This document shows, one piece after another, positions 13,001 to 23,028 of a stretch of DNA of 64,000 bases. A program made the translations under genes and the position numbers. Source of the stretch: Apostichopus japonicus (lineage: Eukaryota > Echinodermata > Holothuroidea > Aspidochirotida > Stichopodidae); contig NC_092578.1 in the NCBI RefSeq assembly GCF_037975245.1, forward strand, positions 16,188,821 through 16,252,820. Direction: 5' to 3'. A model generated the notes under the pieces. That model made no database searches, was not told the DNA's origin, and saw nothing but the letters and a program-made list of their open reading frames with translations. How positions within the stretch are numbered: position 1 is the first letter of the stretch; every line of letters begins with the position of its first letter.

Positions 13001-14143
13001 TTGGACTTCCCCCTGAATTTCGGCGGAAAAATTACTGGTCATTCATTTCTCTCTTGATCTGTCAAAAAGGAATAACCGGTGGAGTAAGTCACACTGTCGT
13101 AAATAAACAAACTGGAGAAGGCGACACGGACTGTATATCAATAGCTTCCACTCCACTAGAAGATCAACCAATCACATCGCAGGTAGCTTCCTATGACTAC
13201 TTTGAAGAAGAAGAAGATGAAAGTACGAACAAAAAGAGGAAAAGGAAGAATAAATCATCGAGAAATCTTCCTAGAACAGAAATGATTGTAAGCAATCACA
13301 AGGAGGAGGAGGAAATCGATGCTAGTCAGGATAAAAATATAAAGAATGTCGAGACTTTAGGTGGTAAAGCAGGCAAGTCAAAGACAACTATGGAGCCTGT
13401 CGAGGAGTTAGTGTTTGATGGGGTGGAGTCATGTAGCTGGACTCAGAGACAACAGAAGGTCCTGGAGAAAGCCCTACAAGTGTACCCCAAAGGAACCCCC
13501 GAAAGGTGGGACAAGATAGCATCATCTGTACCCGGGAAGAAAAAGGTATGTCAGAATGATTTAGTTTTTACATTTTATTATCTGATTTAGTATGAAAATT
13601 GTGCACAAATTGAACTAAACTAAAACTGAAAAAGGTGCATTAAATGTAACACTGTGAATGAGTTTATGAATTGGTATTCAAGACTGTCTTTATTAATTTG
13701 ATGTAAAGATGATTTTAGAAAGGATAATTTGGGTTGAGTTTTTTTTTTCAATAGTTATTTGTAAGTTTTTGTATTCCCTTTCTGTTTTCCATGCAGTTTT
13801 GTGTTTTGAAGGGATCTTATGGTGTTTTTAGAACTGTACAATAAGGTATTATACGGTAACAATCTTTGAAAAGTACATGATTGGTCTCAGTAGGACAACC
13901 TAAAAATTCCTCTGTAGAATGTAATTTTGTGGGTTCCAACCTCACTTTGGTGTTAAAGACCCACATGCCCCACTTGCAACTCACCACTTCTTCTTGCCCA
14001 CTTCCAGGCATATTTCGGAGACTGAACTCTTTCCATAATTATATGTCAATTTTCCTCTATTCGTCATATAGGAGGAATGCATCGTAAGATATAAAGAACT
14101 GGTGGAAATTGTACGAAGGAAGAAGCAAGCATCGGAGAAATGA
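7014..14143 (+). CDS. DNAJC1: DNAJC1 (ERdj1/MTJ1-type ER J protein with two SANT domains)
   Basis: DNAJC1 sits in the ER membrane, presents a J domain to the lumenal Hsp70 BiP and carries SANT domains on the cytosolic side. Nine exons join in phase: 7014-7217, 8029-8130, 8749-8795, 9624-9795, 10661-11092, 11199-11318, 11949-12015, 13070-13545 and 14072-14143, giving 563 residues (human protein 554). A hydrophobic signal or anchor lies near residues 24-40. The J domain is about 58-120, with the HPD motif at 87-89, followed by the family-typical YDDILIHGLPDWRQPVFYYR. A membrane span lies near 144-166, another hydrophobic stretch near 223-240, and an acidic segment SESEEEEE follows. SANT 1 starts near residue 320 (WTQEEVKLLIKSIAKYPGG) and SANT 2 near 505 (WTQRQQKVLEKALQVYP). 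It ends with TGA at 14141. The start is the first ATG of a clear coding exon; a second Met four codons later is possible. Confidence 0.94.
8940..9260 (-). mobile_element. 5'-truncated LINE fragment, end of a reverse transcriptase ORF
   Basis: Minus-strand translation over about 99 codons contains LQWQPLYIRRKINRLSVLH and later FFSRTITDSLPPELIS. This is the layout of the extreme C-terminal part of ORF2 in CR1/L2/Jockey-type non-LTR retrotransposons (LGWQPL..RR.., then F..R....WN.LPP..). The catalytic reverse-transcriptase motifs are absent. It lies inside DNAJC1 intron 3, antisense to the gene, and is presumably a dead insertion. The family assignment within LINEs is not certain. Confidence 0.7.
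12540..12960. repeat. Degenerate tandem repeat, about 148-bp period, in DNAJC1 intron 7
   Basis: The word GATAGA followed by a GACTA-like sequence recurs at 12568, 12714 and 12864, spacings of 146 and 150. Between these points the copies share an ATCATGTTGTAAGCTG stretch, a GTTAGGACTTGTC stretch, TTGATAAT and TTTTACATGGCTTTGT in the same order. The third copy is the most diverged. Purely intronic; no coding potential seen. Confidence 0.75.
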
Positions 14144-16766
14144 ACAGTCTTGGAATACAGAGGATTTCAAAATATCAACAGAACAAACGATATCAGGCAC
14201 ATTAATTTCATATTTTTTTTAATATGTTTTTTAATTATCTATCTCCATTTTTTTTCTTCCGGAAACTTTTTGGCTCAACATTTGTTTACTTTTGGCTAAT
14301 CACAGTGTGCTAATTTGGCCTTAGCATCTCATTATATTTATTCATCTATATTACATGACTTGAAGTAAAGGAAGAGTATAGAATAGCGTTATACTTAGTA
14401 ATGAAAGAGATTGAAAATGATAGGGACTTGTTGCCTTAATTTGAAAACCTCTCTGAATTAATTGTGAATTGTCCAAATTCTAAATTCATATGTTCAAAAT
14501 AATCGATCAGATGATAAAATTTTCTTTCCATTTATACAAGTGCACATCACTGTGATATCCATATGCAGTGCATTTACATTACAGATATGGATTTATGTGT
14601 TCAAATAATAACGTTGCCATACTTTCTTCAGTACACGATATAGATGTTTGCACCATCATTATTGACATTAGGGGTTAGTATCTACAGAGTATGTTTTATT
14701 ATCGGTGGGTGAAATTTTGAGTACAACTCAAGTGTTGATGCTATTTTTGTCCCTATTTAAATAATTCAAGGCCTTTTCTACAAATTCAGGAATATATCCC
14801 GGGATGCTTGTAACGATCCATGCATTCAAGGAACAGTACATATATATGTGTGGACATATTCTTTAACCAAGGAATGGTATGTGAAATCTGGATACTGTCC
14901 ACAAAGATGGAGACACATGGTCACCTTTATCTTACCAACGATGTATGCCACATATGCAACCCAAGTAACACCCTCCTTAATATTCCAAAATAGTAATTGC
15001 AGATTTACTCACCGATTGGAAACAGAAAGCAATTTATTTTTTGTATTGTAGCAGTTTAATGTATGAATATGAGCTCAACTATGCTTTATAGTGCAACGAA
15101 TGGCTTTGTTGATATAACGTGCAATTTTATTTATTTGTTTTCGTTGTTTCAGGATTTCCTTTAGGAAACTATAATTCCATCCGAGTAATTTTCTTGTCGT
15201 TTTATGAACGATTTCTTTGGTGATTGCTATAGTCACTTGGTACAAGGCAAGGCAAAATTTAAACAGGTGTAGACAACAGCTACATTTGCATTGTAACTTC
15301 TCTCACCATGAAATAAACTTGAACAGGATTATAAATTATTATTCTTCTTCCGCTAGTATTATCATGGATAATTTTAATCGTGTAAAGGTCTGTAATACTT
15401 ATCAACATTTAGCCTAGACCAGGGATTTTGAATTAACTTTCCACGAGGGCCAGTGAGAACCGTTGGTCCGGATTGAGTGCCTAGATGGAGCAATGTGCAG
15501 GGTAGGCCATTAGAGTGCTTGAGGTCAAGTCTAAGGCCATGTGGTCCTGCAAAACCTGATAATTGTAATATTATGAGACAAAAACATCTCTTACATATCA
15601 GATTGAAGTCTTTCACAGGCCATATCTGGCCTGTTGGTTGCTTAATACATAGCAGTTTTACCTAGCCTGCTTTGCATATACTGATCTGGACAGAGATTGC
15701 TATTGATCTACCCTGCTGCAGCTAATTACAAGTAAACCATTGCTCCTAATTGGCTGAGTTAAAATACTTGATAAGTTTCATACAGGATACTGTAGTGTTT
15801 AGATTTTAGTTTAGCAAGTCTGGCCGGTTGCTGAATGTGGTTATATGGAATACACAGCTTCAGTTGAGTAAAGTTAATCCCCGTTTTTTGGGGGGGTTAA
15901 ATGTTAGGGTCGACAAATAAGTGGCATATTGGGCTCAAAGACATTAATCAAGGTCAAAAGTATGTTCATACTGTGGTTGTTTTATACTTATTTCAATGAA
16001 AACTATCACAATATTGAAATATTTTTTTCATGAAGTGAGGCTAACATGGTACCAGATTCCCTGCGAGTTAGTTTGGTTGTTTTGCTATACTCTTGCCAGG
16101 AAGGTAGCACAAATCAACTGTTTATAGTGTTTGTCTATACAAGTGTATAAATAGACATATGCACAGTATTGAACATAAATCACTGTAGTTGACAGGAAAT
16201 ATGTCTATACAAGTGTGATAAACATATGCACAGTATTGAACATAAATCACTGTAGTTGACAGGAAATGTAATAAAAGGGTACAGGGCTTTAAGGACACTC
16301 ATATCAAATTTGTTAACTTGTTTGTATTTATTATATATTTTTTTTATGCCTTTACAAATTTATATGAAAAATATATAAGAAAACATGTTTCCCTTTGATT
16401 CATTCGTATTGGGTCCCTAAACCCTCGACTATACATCAGTACAAAGCCAAAACAACAGAGAAAGATGTTACTGAAGACCATGTAGGATGATGTAGGCATT
16501 CTCTTATGGTTTATATTAAAGATATTTCATTATTATTATAATTGATTAGTTTTAAGACTTTCAGATGAGGGATTAAAACTTACTTCACTAGGAAAATTCA
16601 TCACAAGAATTAAATTTTGATTTTAAAGATGATACATTTCTGATCAGTTCTGCATTGCCTTCTTTTTTTAGACCAGAGAGTATGCTTATGTTGATGACAT
16701 TTTGAACATGATACTTCAAAGAAATAGATGTGCTCTGGAAATATATCAGGTTTCTATTTTCTCCAC
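14144..16766. other. DNAJC1 3' UTR and downstream intergenic DNA
   Basis: The sequence after the DNAJC1 stop is AT-rich with no recognisable gene. A canonical AATAAA occurs at 15312-15317; if it is the polyadenylation signal the 3' UTR would be about 1.2 kb, but this cannot be verified by eye. A duplicated segment lies at 16133-16268. Confidence 0.45.
16133..16268. repeat. 70-bp tandem duplication
   Basis: Two adjacent copies share GTCTATACAAGTGT, then CATATGCACAGTATTGAAC and ATCACTGTAGTTGACAGG. They begin at 16133 and 16203. The second copy carries a small internal deletion. Intergenic between DNAJC1 and AF10. Confidence 0.8.
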
Positions 16767-17018
16767 TTAAAGAGTAGTCTGTATAGGCCCCAAATTATAG
16801 CATGCTATAATTGCTAGAAGTTTTTTTCAAAAAGTACCTTCCTTGAGGTTTTTACTCTCCAAATTATTCTCAGACATTCTAAATGAACACTCAAGATGTT
16901 GAATGTCCCAGTGAGGTAAATTTCCTCCAGGGTGATAACAAAATAGTTTAAGAATTTTGACCAAAGGTGACCATGTTTGAAAATCTGGCTTATTGGAGCC
17001 AATACAGCATACCTTTAA
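16767..17018. mobile_element. TTAA-flanked MITE, copy 1 (piggyBac-like)
   Basis: The element is bounded by TTAA at 16767-16770 and 17015-17018. The left end reads through GTCTGTATAGGCCCC into ATTATAGCATGCTATAATT. The right end, reversed, starts AGGTATGCTGTATTGGCTCC, so the ends are imperfect inverted repeats. It shares these ends with the element at 63258-63608. It is about 250 bp long with no coding capacity, which fits a non-autonomous element moved by a TTAA-specific (piggyBac-superfamily) transposase. Confidence 0.65.
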
Positions 17019-18429
17019 TGTGTTCCAGTTTGTATGTGTGTGTGAGGGTTTGATGAGGAAAAAGGGGTGGTGGTGGGGGGGGGGCCAGGAATGTTGCACA
17101 TGCTAAGGTAAGAAGGCATAAATCTCCCGGTGAAGTGCACCATTTATATGGCTATAGAAAGTTCTTGATAAAACCAGTTTATCATCAAATAAGATAAGTG
17201 GCCTTTGTCCACACAGATGATATCCGGCTTAATATAGCACTACTATGAAATAACAAAAACATCTTAAATGATATGTTAAGTAAACACAATATTTCATCAA
17301 CAATTGTATTTCATATTGTACACGTTTGTATAAAACACTAAAATCATAGATCTAAAATGACCGCAAAATTTCTGACCAGTCAACATTTTTTTTTTTTTTT
17401 TTTTTTAGCAACCATTTGGTCATTCATGATACATATTTATGCATCATAATACTGTCAAAAAACTTTCAACAATGCAACAAAAATTAAATTAAAATTAGTT
17501 GAGTGAAAACTTAAAACGCGACATGCTTAAACTCATCGCAACGACCAGCTGATAATCTACTAGAATTGTCAGCTTACTGAACATACATTAATAACTATTA
17601 TTTCAAAGATAGGCAATGACCAAAGGGAGAAATATTTTAACTGGGATAAGGGGTCCTGCCCCTTGCAAACCGTTTTCATTTTGCAGCTCACAGAATGTAA
17701 TTTACATATTTGTTTCTGACTTAAATGAAACTTTCGAGCATAATTTAGCAATCTTTGATGGTCCACAAAAGTGTCAACAGACTAGATTCTTTACTAGTAC
17801 TTTGTTTATATTCAACTGACCTTTGGTAATGCCGTACCTGGTTGAATTACATCCATTAATCATTCATTAGTACCAAAACAAACAAGCTATCTTGTCTGTT
17901 TGTTATAAATAAAATGATGACATTCAATAATCACTTTAATACATACTGTAAATCTGAGGACTTGGCTCTAGTACCAGTGGAAGACTTCAGTCTTGTAAAC
18001 TCATTCAGATATTTTATCATTTGATTTGAAAATCCAGAAGGAAGTATTAAACATCCAACCCTGTTACAGTATAAACTTGGGAAGTCATTAGAAATGAAAA
18101 GAAAAAAAATGAGACATTTTTGGAATACCATCATTCAAGGACGTTAAAGATAATTAAACGGCTGAAAAGTAAACAACTAAAGTAAAGAACATAAAAAAGG
18201 CCTTCAGCTGGATTTAGGGTCATGGTTAGAAATGTTTCAGGTTAAAGAAGATGGATTGAAATATCTAGCATGCTTGGGTATTTGCATGCAAAAATGATGG
18301 AAAAAACTTCCTATCTAATACTGGAAGGAGCAACCAAACCTGACGATCATCATGAGATGGATCTTTGTGATCAACAACTCACCTAAAAATATGTCACAAA
18401 TATATTGCTCTGTATGGGAGATGAGTCGT
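17019..18429. other. Intergenic, no gene seen
   Basis: AT-rich sequence with a poly-T run near 17385-17406 and a G run near 17070-17085. No ORF with recognisable similarity on either strand. Confidence 0.5.
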
Positions 18430-18965
18430 ATCCACCCCTTCCCCCCCCCCCTCCCCTCCTACCAAGAAATAAGAAAGAAAGCAAATGATATTCTTTGCTG
18501 TTTTAACAAAGTTGAAAACCATTTAAAACTCAAGCATATGAAGGGTTGATGATGTCACGTTTAGACTTGTTCAAGTCTTCAGTCATGTGTGCAGGGAATT
18601 ATTTAAAACTATTTTATCCACCCCTTCCCCCACCCCCCTCCCACCAAGGGAAAAGAAAGATAGAAAATAATATTCTTTTGCTGTTTAAACTAAGTTGAAA
18701 ACCATTTTAAACTCAAGCATATGCGGGATGATGATGTCACTTTGGACTTGTTCAAGTCTTCAGTCATGTATGCAGGGAAACTTGCAGGGAAAACTATGTT
18801 GTCCATCCCCCCCCACCAAGGAAAAAGAAAGAAAGAAATGATATTCTTTTGCTTTTTAAACTAAGTTGTGTGCAGTGTGTGCATGGAAAACTATGTTATC
18901 CCCCCCCCCAAGAAGAAAGAAAGATATAAAATGATATTCTTTTGCTGTTTAAACTAAGTTGTTCA
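18430..18965. repeat. Decaying tandem repeat with poly-C heads
   Basis: Four successive blocks each start with ATCC plus a poly-C run, then an AAGAAAGA-type stretch, TGATATTCTTTTGCTGTTT and AACTAAGTTG. Copies 1 and 2 (from 18430 and 18616, period 186) also share ACTCAAGCATATG, GATGATGTCAC and TTCAAGTCTTCAGTCATGT. Copies 3 and 4 (from about 18802 and 18897) are shortened by loss of the middle. Intergenic. Confidence 0.8.
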
Positions 18966-20779
18966 ACGTCAGTATTTTTATCACATACCCCAAATGATGA
19001 TGGTCGGGTTTGCTTCTCCTTCAACTAAGGAAAAGGAAAACAACTGAGTTTTGATTAAAAACAAAGCAAATTATTCTAAGTGTTATGCAAAAACAAATTT
19101 ATGATCCATGACATTACCTTTTAATGATGTTGATATTTGCCAAAATAAGAGGGCAAAATAAAAGAAAAATTAAATACCAATTTGAAAGTATAATACGTAA
19201 CAAATGTTTTTTGTAACATTCACTATTACAACAATAAAAAGTATTTATATCACAAGTTGCTACATCCAACAGCTGATTGGTCAATTTTGATGTTTGCAGC
19301 AAGTCAAAAGGCATAAGTCAATTAACTTTAATATTACAATCTGAGAACTTGATTTTTACCCTTTATATCGTTTTTACTTAATCCACAGATTCACAACGGA
19401 AAGTGATTGCACAATTCACTGTACACGAACAAAAGACTGAACTGCGTATCAAATAAATCTGACCTTTCTCAAAGTATCGGTCCAATATGAAGCATTCGAG
19501 TCGACATGAATTTTCATATAAAAAAAAAGATGTATGATGTTTAAATTTGTTTTCTGTACAGGATCGGTAAAAAGGAGAGAAAAGAGTAACAACATACGAA
19601 GCCATATGTCTGGTATAATACAAAAAAAATGAAAATGTTTAGAACCCTTTATAGACAAAAAGAGTAGTAAATTACAACAATGTACAGCAATTCATACAAT
19701 TATAAAAATTTACTTTGGTCGTCTGTGCCAAAGGCCGAAACAAAAAGTGACCTGAAATAGTCAAAGAACAGAGAAAAACACTGCCCTCGTTTTTAAGCGA
19801 AAAGTGAAACCACGGAGAAGAATGGCATCTTTGCAATATCACGCAGGGAAAAGGGTTGCTAAAATTTTGGACACTTAAGTGAGATTACTCGGGTCGAGTC
19901 CAGTCATTACCAGTGATCTTCCTGACCCGCAGTGAATGATCGACTCAATTCGCTGTGTTACCTCTACGGTTAAAAAAAAAACTTATCAAACCTATTTTCG
20001 AGTTGGTTCTGTAAATACTCAGAGATATAGTACCTTTATACAAAACTTGTGAACAACACATCTCTTCCTGTGAGAGTAGAATGGTACCAGACATCATGGG
20101 TGCTTTCAGAATTTCTTCATATTTTTTTCTTCTTTTTTTATGCAATGTCAGAAGTTGCTTCCAAATATACCTCGACTAAACTAAAGCATGTCCATGATTC
20201 CAATAGGCACATGATTGTGTTTTAAATGCTGGTCAGGTCATGTAATACAAAAGCTCATATAAGAACAGCAGCAGAGGGGAATGATTCTTTGACTACGGTT
20301 GGAGAAATTAATTGGGGCAAAAACCGGCTGATCTATACTTTGAACCAACTATACATAAACTACACAAAGGAGAAATATATACCAATTTAATTTGAAATGA
20401 ATAAATATATCTAATAGTTAATATTAACTATGTTCTGTAACAATTCTGCATGCATTTCATAACTTATTCACTTGCTAAGTACCAGTTCGAAACAAGGTTT
20501 AAACTTGTTTCATACCTCGATGTAAATGCTTTAAGCGTTTTAAGTACAAGGATTTACTCAATTACTGAAATTTTCATAGTTAAACTATTGCCACAACATG
20601 AAATAAATCATAGCCAATCTAGCCGATCATATGATGTCAAAAGGGTGGCACAAGTTATGCAGCATTTTACGTGGAAATGGTCGCAAAACCTGACCCTGTT
20701 TCTTATGTTTGACCTTTCAAGATCATCAGTATTGCCATAAAATATGCCAGAGAGCCAATAAATGGTCAGTCGTGTGAAG
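18966..20779. other. Intergenic, no gene seen
   Basis: AT-rich intergenic sequence between DNAJC1 and AF10. No conserved reading frame, RNA gene or strong repeat structure was recognised. Confidence 0.5.
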
Positions 20780-21215
20780 ACATCAGTGACCGTTTTACAT
20801 CCACCGTCAAAACATATCTCTTCGGTGAGACATTTGGTCTTCTGGCTGAGACAATTAATGGTCTACCTGAAACATGATTATCCCACTGAGACATTTAACG
20901 GTCTGAGACATTTATTTCTCTGACTGAGACATTGAACTGAGACATTAAACTATCTACCTAAGACATTTAATTGTCTGACCGAGATGTTTAATTATCCGAC
21001 TGAGGCATCTATCTACCTTTTATAGTCTACCTAAAACATTTGTCTACCTGAGACAATTGATTATCTACCTATGACGTTAATTGTCCGACTGAGACATATA
21101 GTTTTCTACCTAAGACATTTTATTATCTACCTGAGACATTTTAACTTTCTACCTAAGACATTTACTGTCTGACTGAGACAATTAACTCTCCAACTAAGAC
21201 TTGAACAACTGAACA
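20780..21215. repeat. Degenerate minisatellite of a GAGACATTTA word
   Basis: About fifteen imperfect copies of a 25-30 bp unit close to CTACCTRAGACATTTAATTGT are seen over 430 bp, with variants GACTGAGACA, CTACCTAAGACA and CTGAGACATT. Spacing varies, so it is an old, diverged array. No open frame runs through it. Confidence 0.8.
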
Positions 21216-22860
21216 TTCCAGATAAGAGCATATGAACCACCAGAAAAGAAGGAAACTATGAGCAATTTTAGCAAACTACACTGGAAGCCAAGACTGCTGA
21301 ACTTTTGAGAGAAAGACATCGTGCCCGAAAACAAATCAACATCACTCTGCTTCACCCAAAATCAACATAGAATGATAGGAACACACATACACTTCTGGTC
21401 TTCAATTGAAATCGGTAAATATTTCATAAAATGTGTGGGACACAAAAAGTCTCACCCCTTTCAAGAAACTGTACATAACTTGCTACATAAGGAGCGGCCA
21501 TAGCATTATTTATTACCACACAGCCTTCTTAGATTGAAACACCAATAACATGTGAGTATTTTCTGGCTTAGGTAGAAATATGACAGCATACGATGCAATG
21601 CAAAATAGTAAATACAACATAAAGAAACCATCGTGTTAACTTTGTCCTTCACCTACCCCCACCATCCCCTTCAACCCCCCCCCCCCAAATAAATCGATTT
21701 ATGCTAATCATTAGTTGCCAACTGCCATGTTTTATCATTTTTTCAAATTATCTACTCTTTTTGAGAAACGCAGGTAAAATAATTTTTAAAGGTGTCCAAA
21801 GAGTGTGAACTGTAATGAAACCTGTAATCAATTTTGTTCTGAGATTTAGTCACGGTACAAAACTAGTTTTCAATCTTAATTGTTGCTGGAATTTTTTTGT
21901 GTAAAGGCAGTTCGTTATTTCAGTCCACACGGGTACTTCACTGAGGAGAGATGCTTATTTTATGTTTTCGTAACATTATTGTTCACTTTTCAATAGAATT
22001 AAATATATACTCAAATGAAACAGGAAATATTTCTACAGTTGTTATACTTATTATAATTATTTACACATTGTTTAAATTTCAACAACAAAAATTATCTACA
22101 TTGTTAAAATATCTCCTTTGTTTGTTTTTTTTCTTTTCTTTTCTTGTTTTTCCCTTTCTTCTTCTTCTTGTGTTTCTTATGATGGAAGCAATTTCTCAAA
22201 GCCTCAAGTTTTTTACTTGCACTGTAAAATTTGATCATAAACTGGTAAATTATCTGGATTTTTTTTGTGTTTTTCTTATTCGTTTGAAAAGATGTGGAAG
22301 AAATTCATTGAAGCAGAATTTTTTTTTTGTCTGGACAAGTTTTCTAAAGAAGTGTGAATGAAGGAATCCATTAAACAATTTGGAGGGGGGAAGTGGGGAG
22401 AATTGTTATATCTGTGTCTTAAGTCGCACACTGCATCATACCATGAAAATTTCTCTGTGTTATTTCCTATGAAGTTATAATGATAACCAGCAATATCTGA
22501 GACACAGAAGAACTGATTTATTTTTGAGACAGGGAGAGAATAGACACAACCCTTATATTTGTTAATTACAGCTTTGTGGATTTCGACTTTTACCCGTCTT
22601 ATTATATGGTATTACCACAGACCTTTTCCTACTGTTGCATCTTAATTTTTTTGATATAAACCAATAATCCAGTAGCATAAATTTTGGACTCAATGAGTGA
22701 CACTGTTTAAGCCTGTACAGTTCATTGTTGTTTAATTCACCTTGGCGTAAGTGGTTGCAATCCAACGGGTGAATCAACAAAGGTATATGAAAAAGTGTCC
22801 CGGAACAGATGCTATACAAAGAAAACCGATCATATACCCCTGCAAGTTGGAGTAAGATTC
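21216..22860. other. Intergenic, region downstream of AF10
   Basis: No gene is recognised. A poly-C run lies near 21675-21687 and T-rich stretches near 22115-22345. The AF10 transcript probably ends at the right edge of this stretch. Confidence 0.45.
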
Positions 22861-22865
22861 TAAAA

Positions 22866-22871
22866 TTTATT
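22866..22871 (-). terminator. Candidate AF10 poly(A) signal AATAAA
   Basis: A canonical AATAAA hexamer on the minus strand lies about 150 bp past the AF10 stop codon. Position and sequence fit a polyadenylation signal; no transcript evidence is available. Confidence 0.45.
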
Positions 22872-22970
22872 ACCTTGTGAAATTACCACCAAAATGTTTC
22901 TTAAACTTGATTGAAAGGTTTCCAAAAGAAATGTCCAATAATGTGCAGAATTTGAAGTCATTCAAACAGT

Positions 22971-23028
22971 CTGTTGTTAAAAGCTCTGTTAGCTCTTGTC
23001 TGTTGTTAAAAGCTCTGTTAGCTCTTGT
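22971..23028. repeat. 29-bp tandem duplication at the AF10 stop codon
   Basis: Two perfect adjacent 29-bp copies begin at 22971 and 23000; each contains TGTTGTTAAAAGCTCTGTTA and then GCTCTTG. The right copy supplies the last codons and TAA stop of AF10 on the minus strand; the left copy lies in the 3' UTR. Confidence 0.9.

Noticed and set aside
15410-15660. A possible DNA-transposon tail with GGCCATATCTGGCCTG-type sequence
   Set aside because: The short palindrome and resemblance to known 3' tails are too weak, with no inverted partner or duplication nearby.
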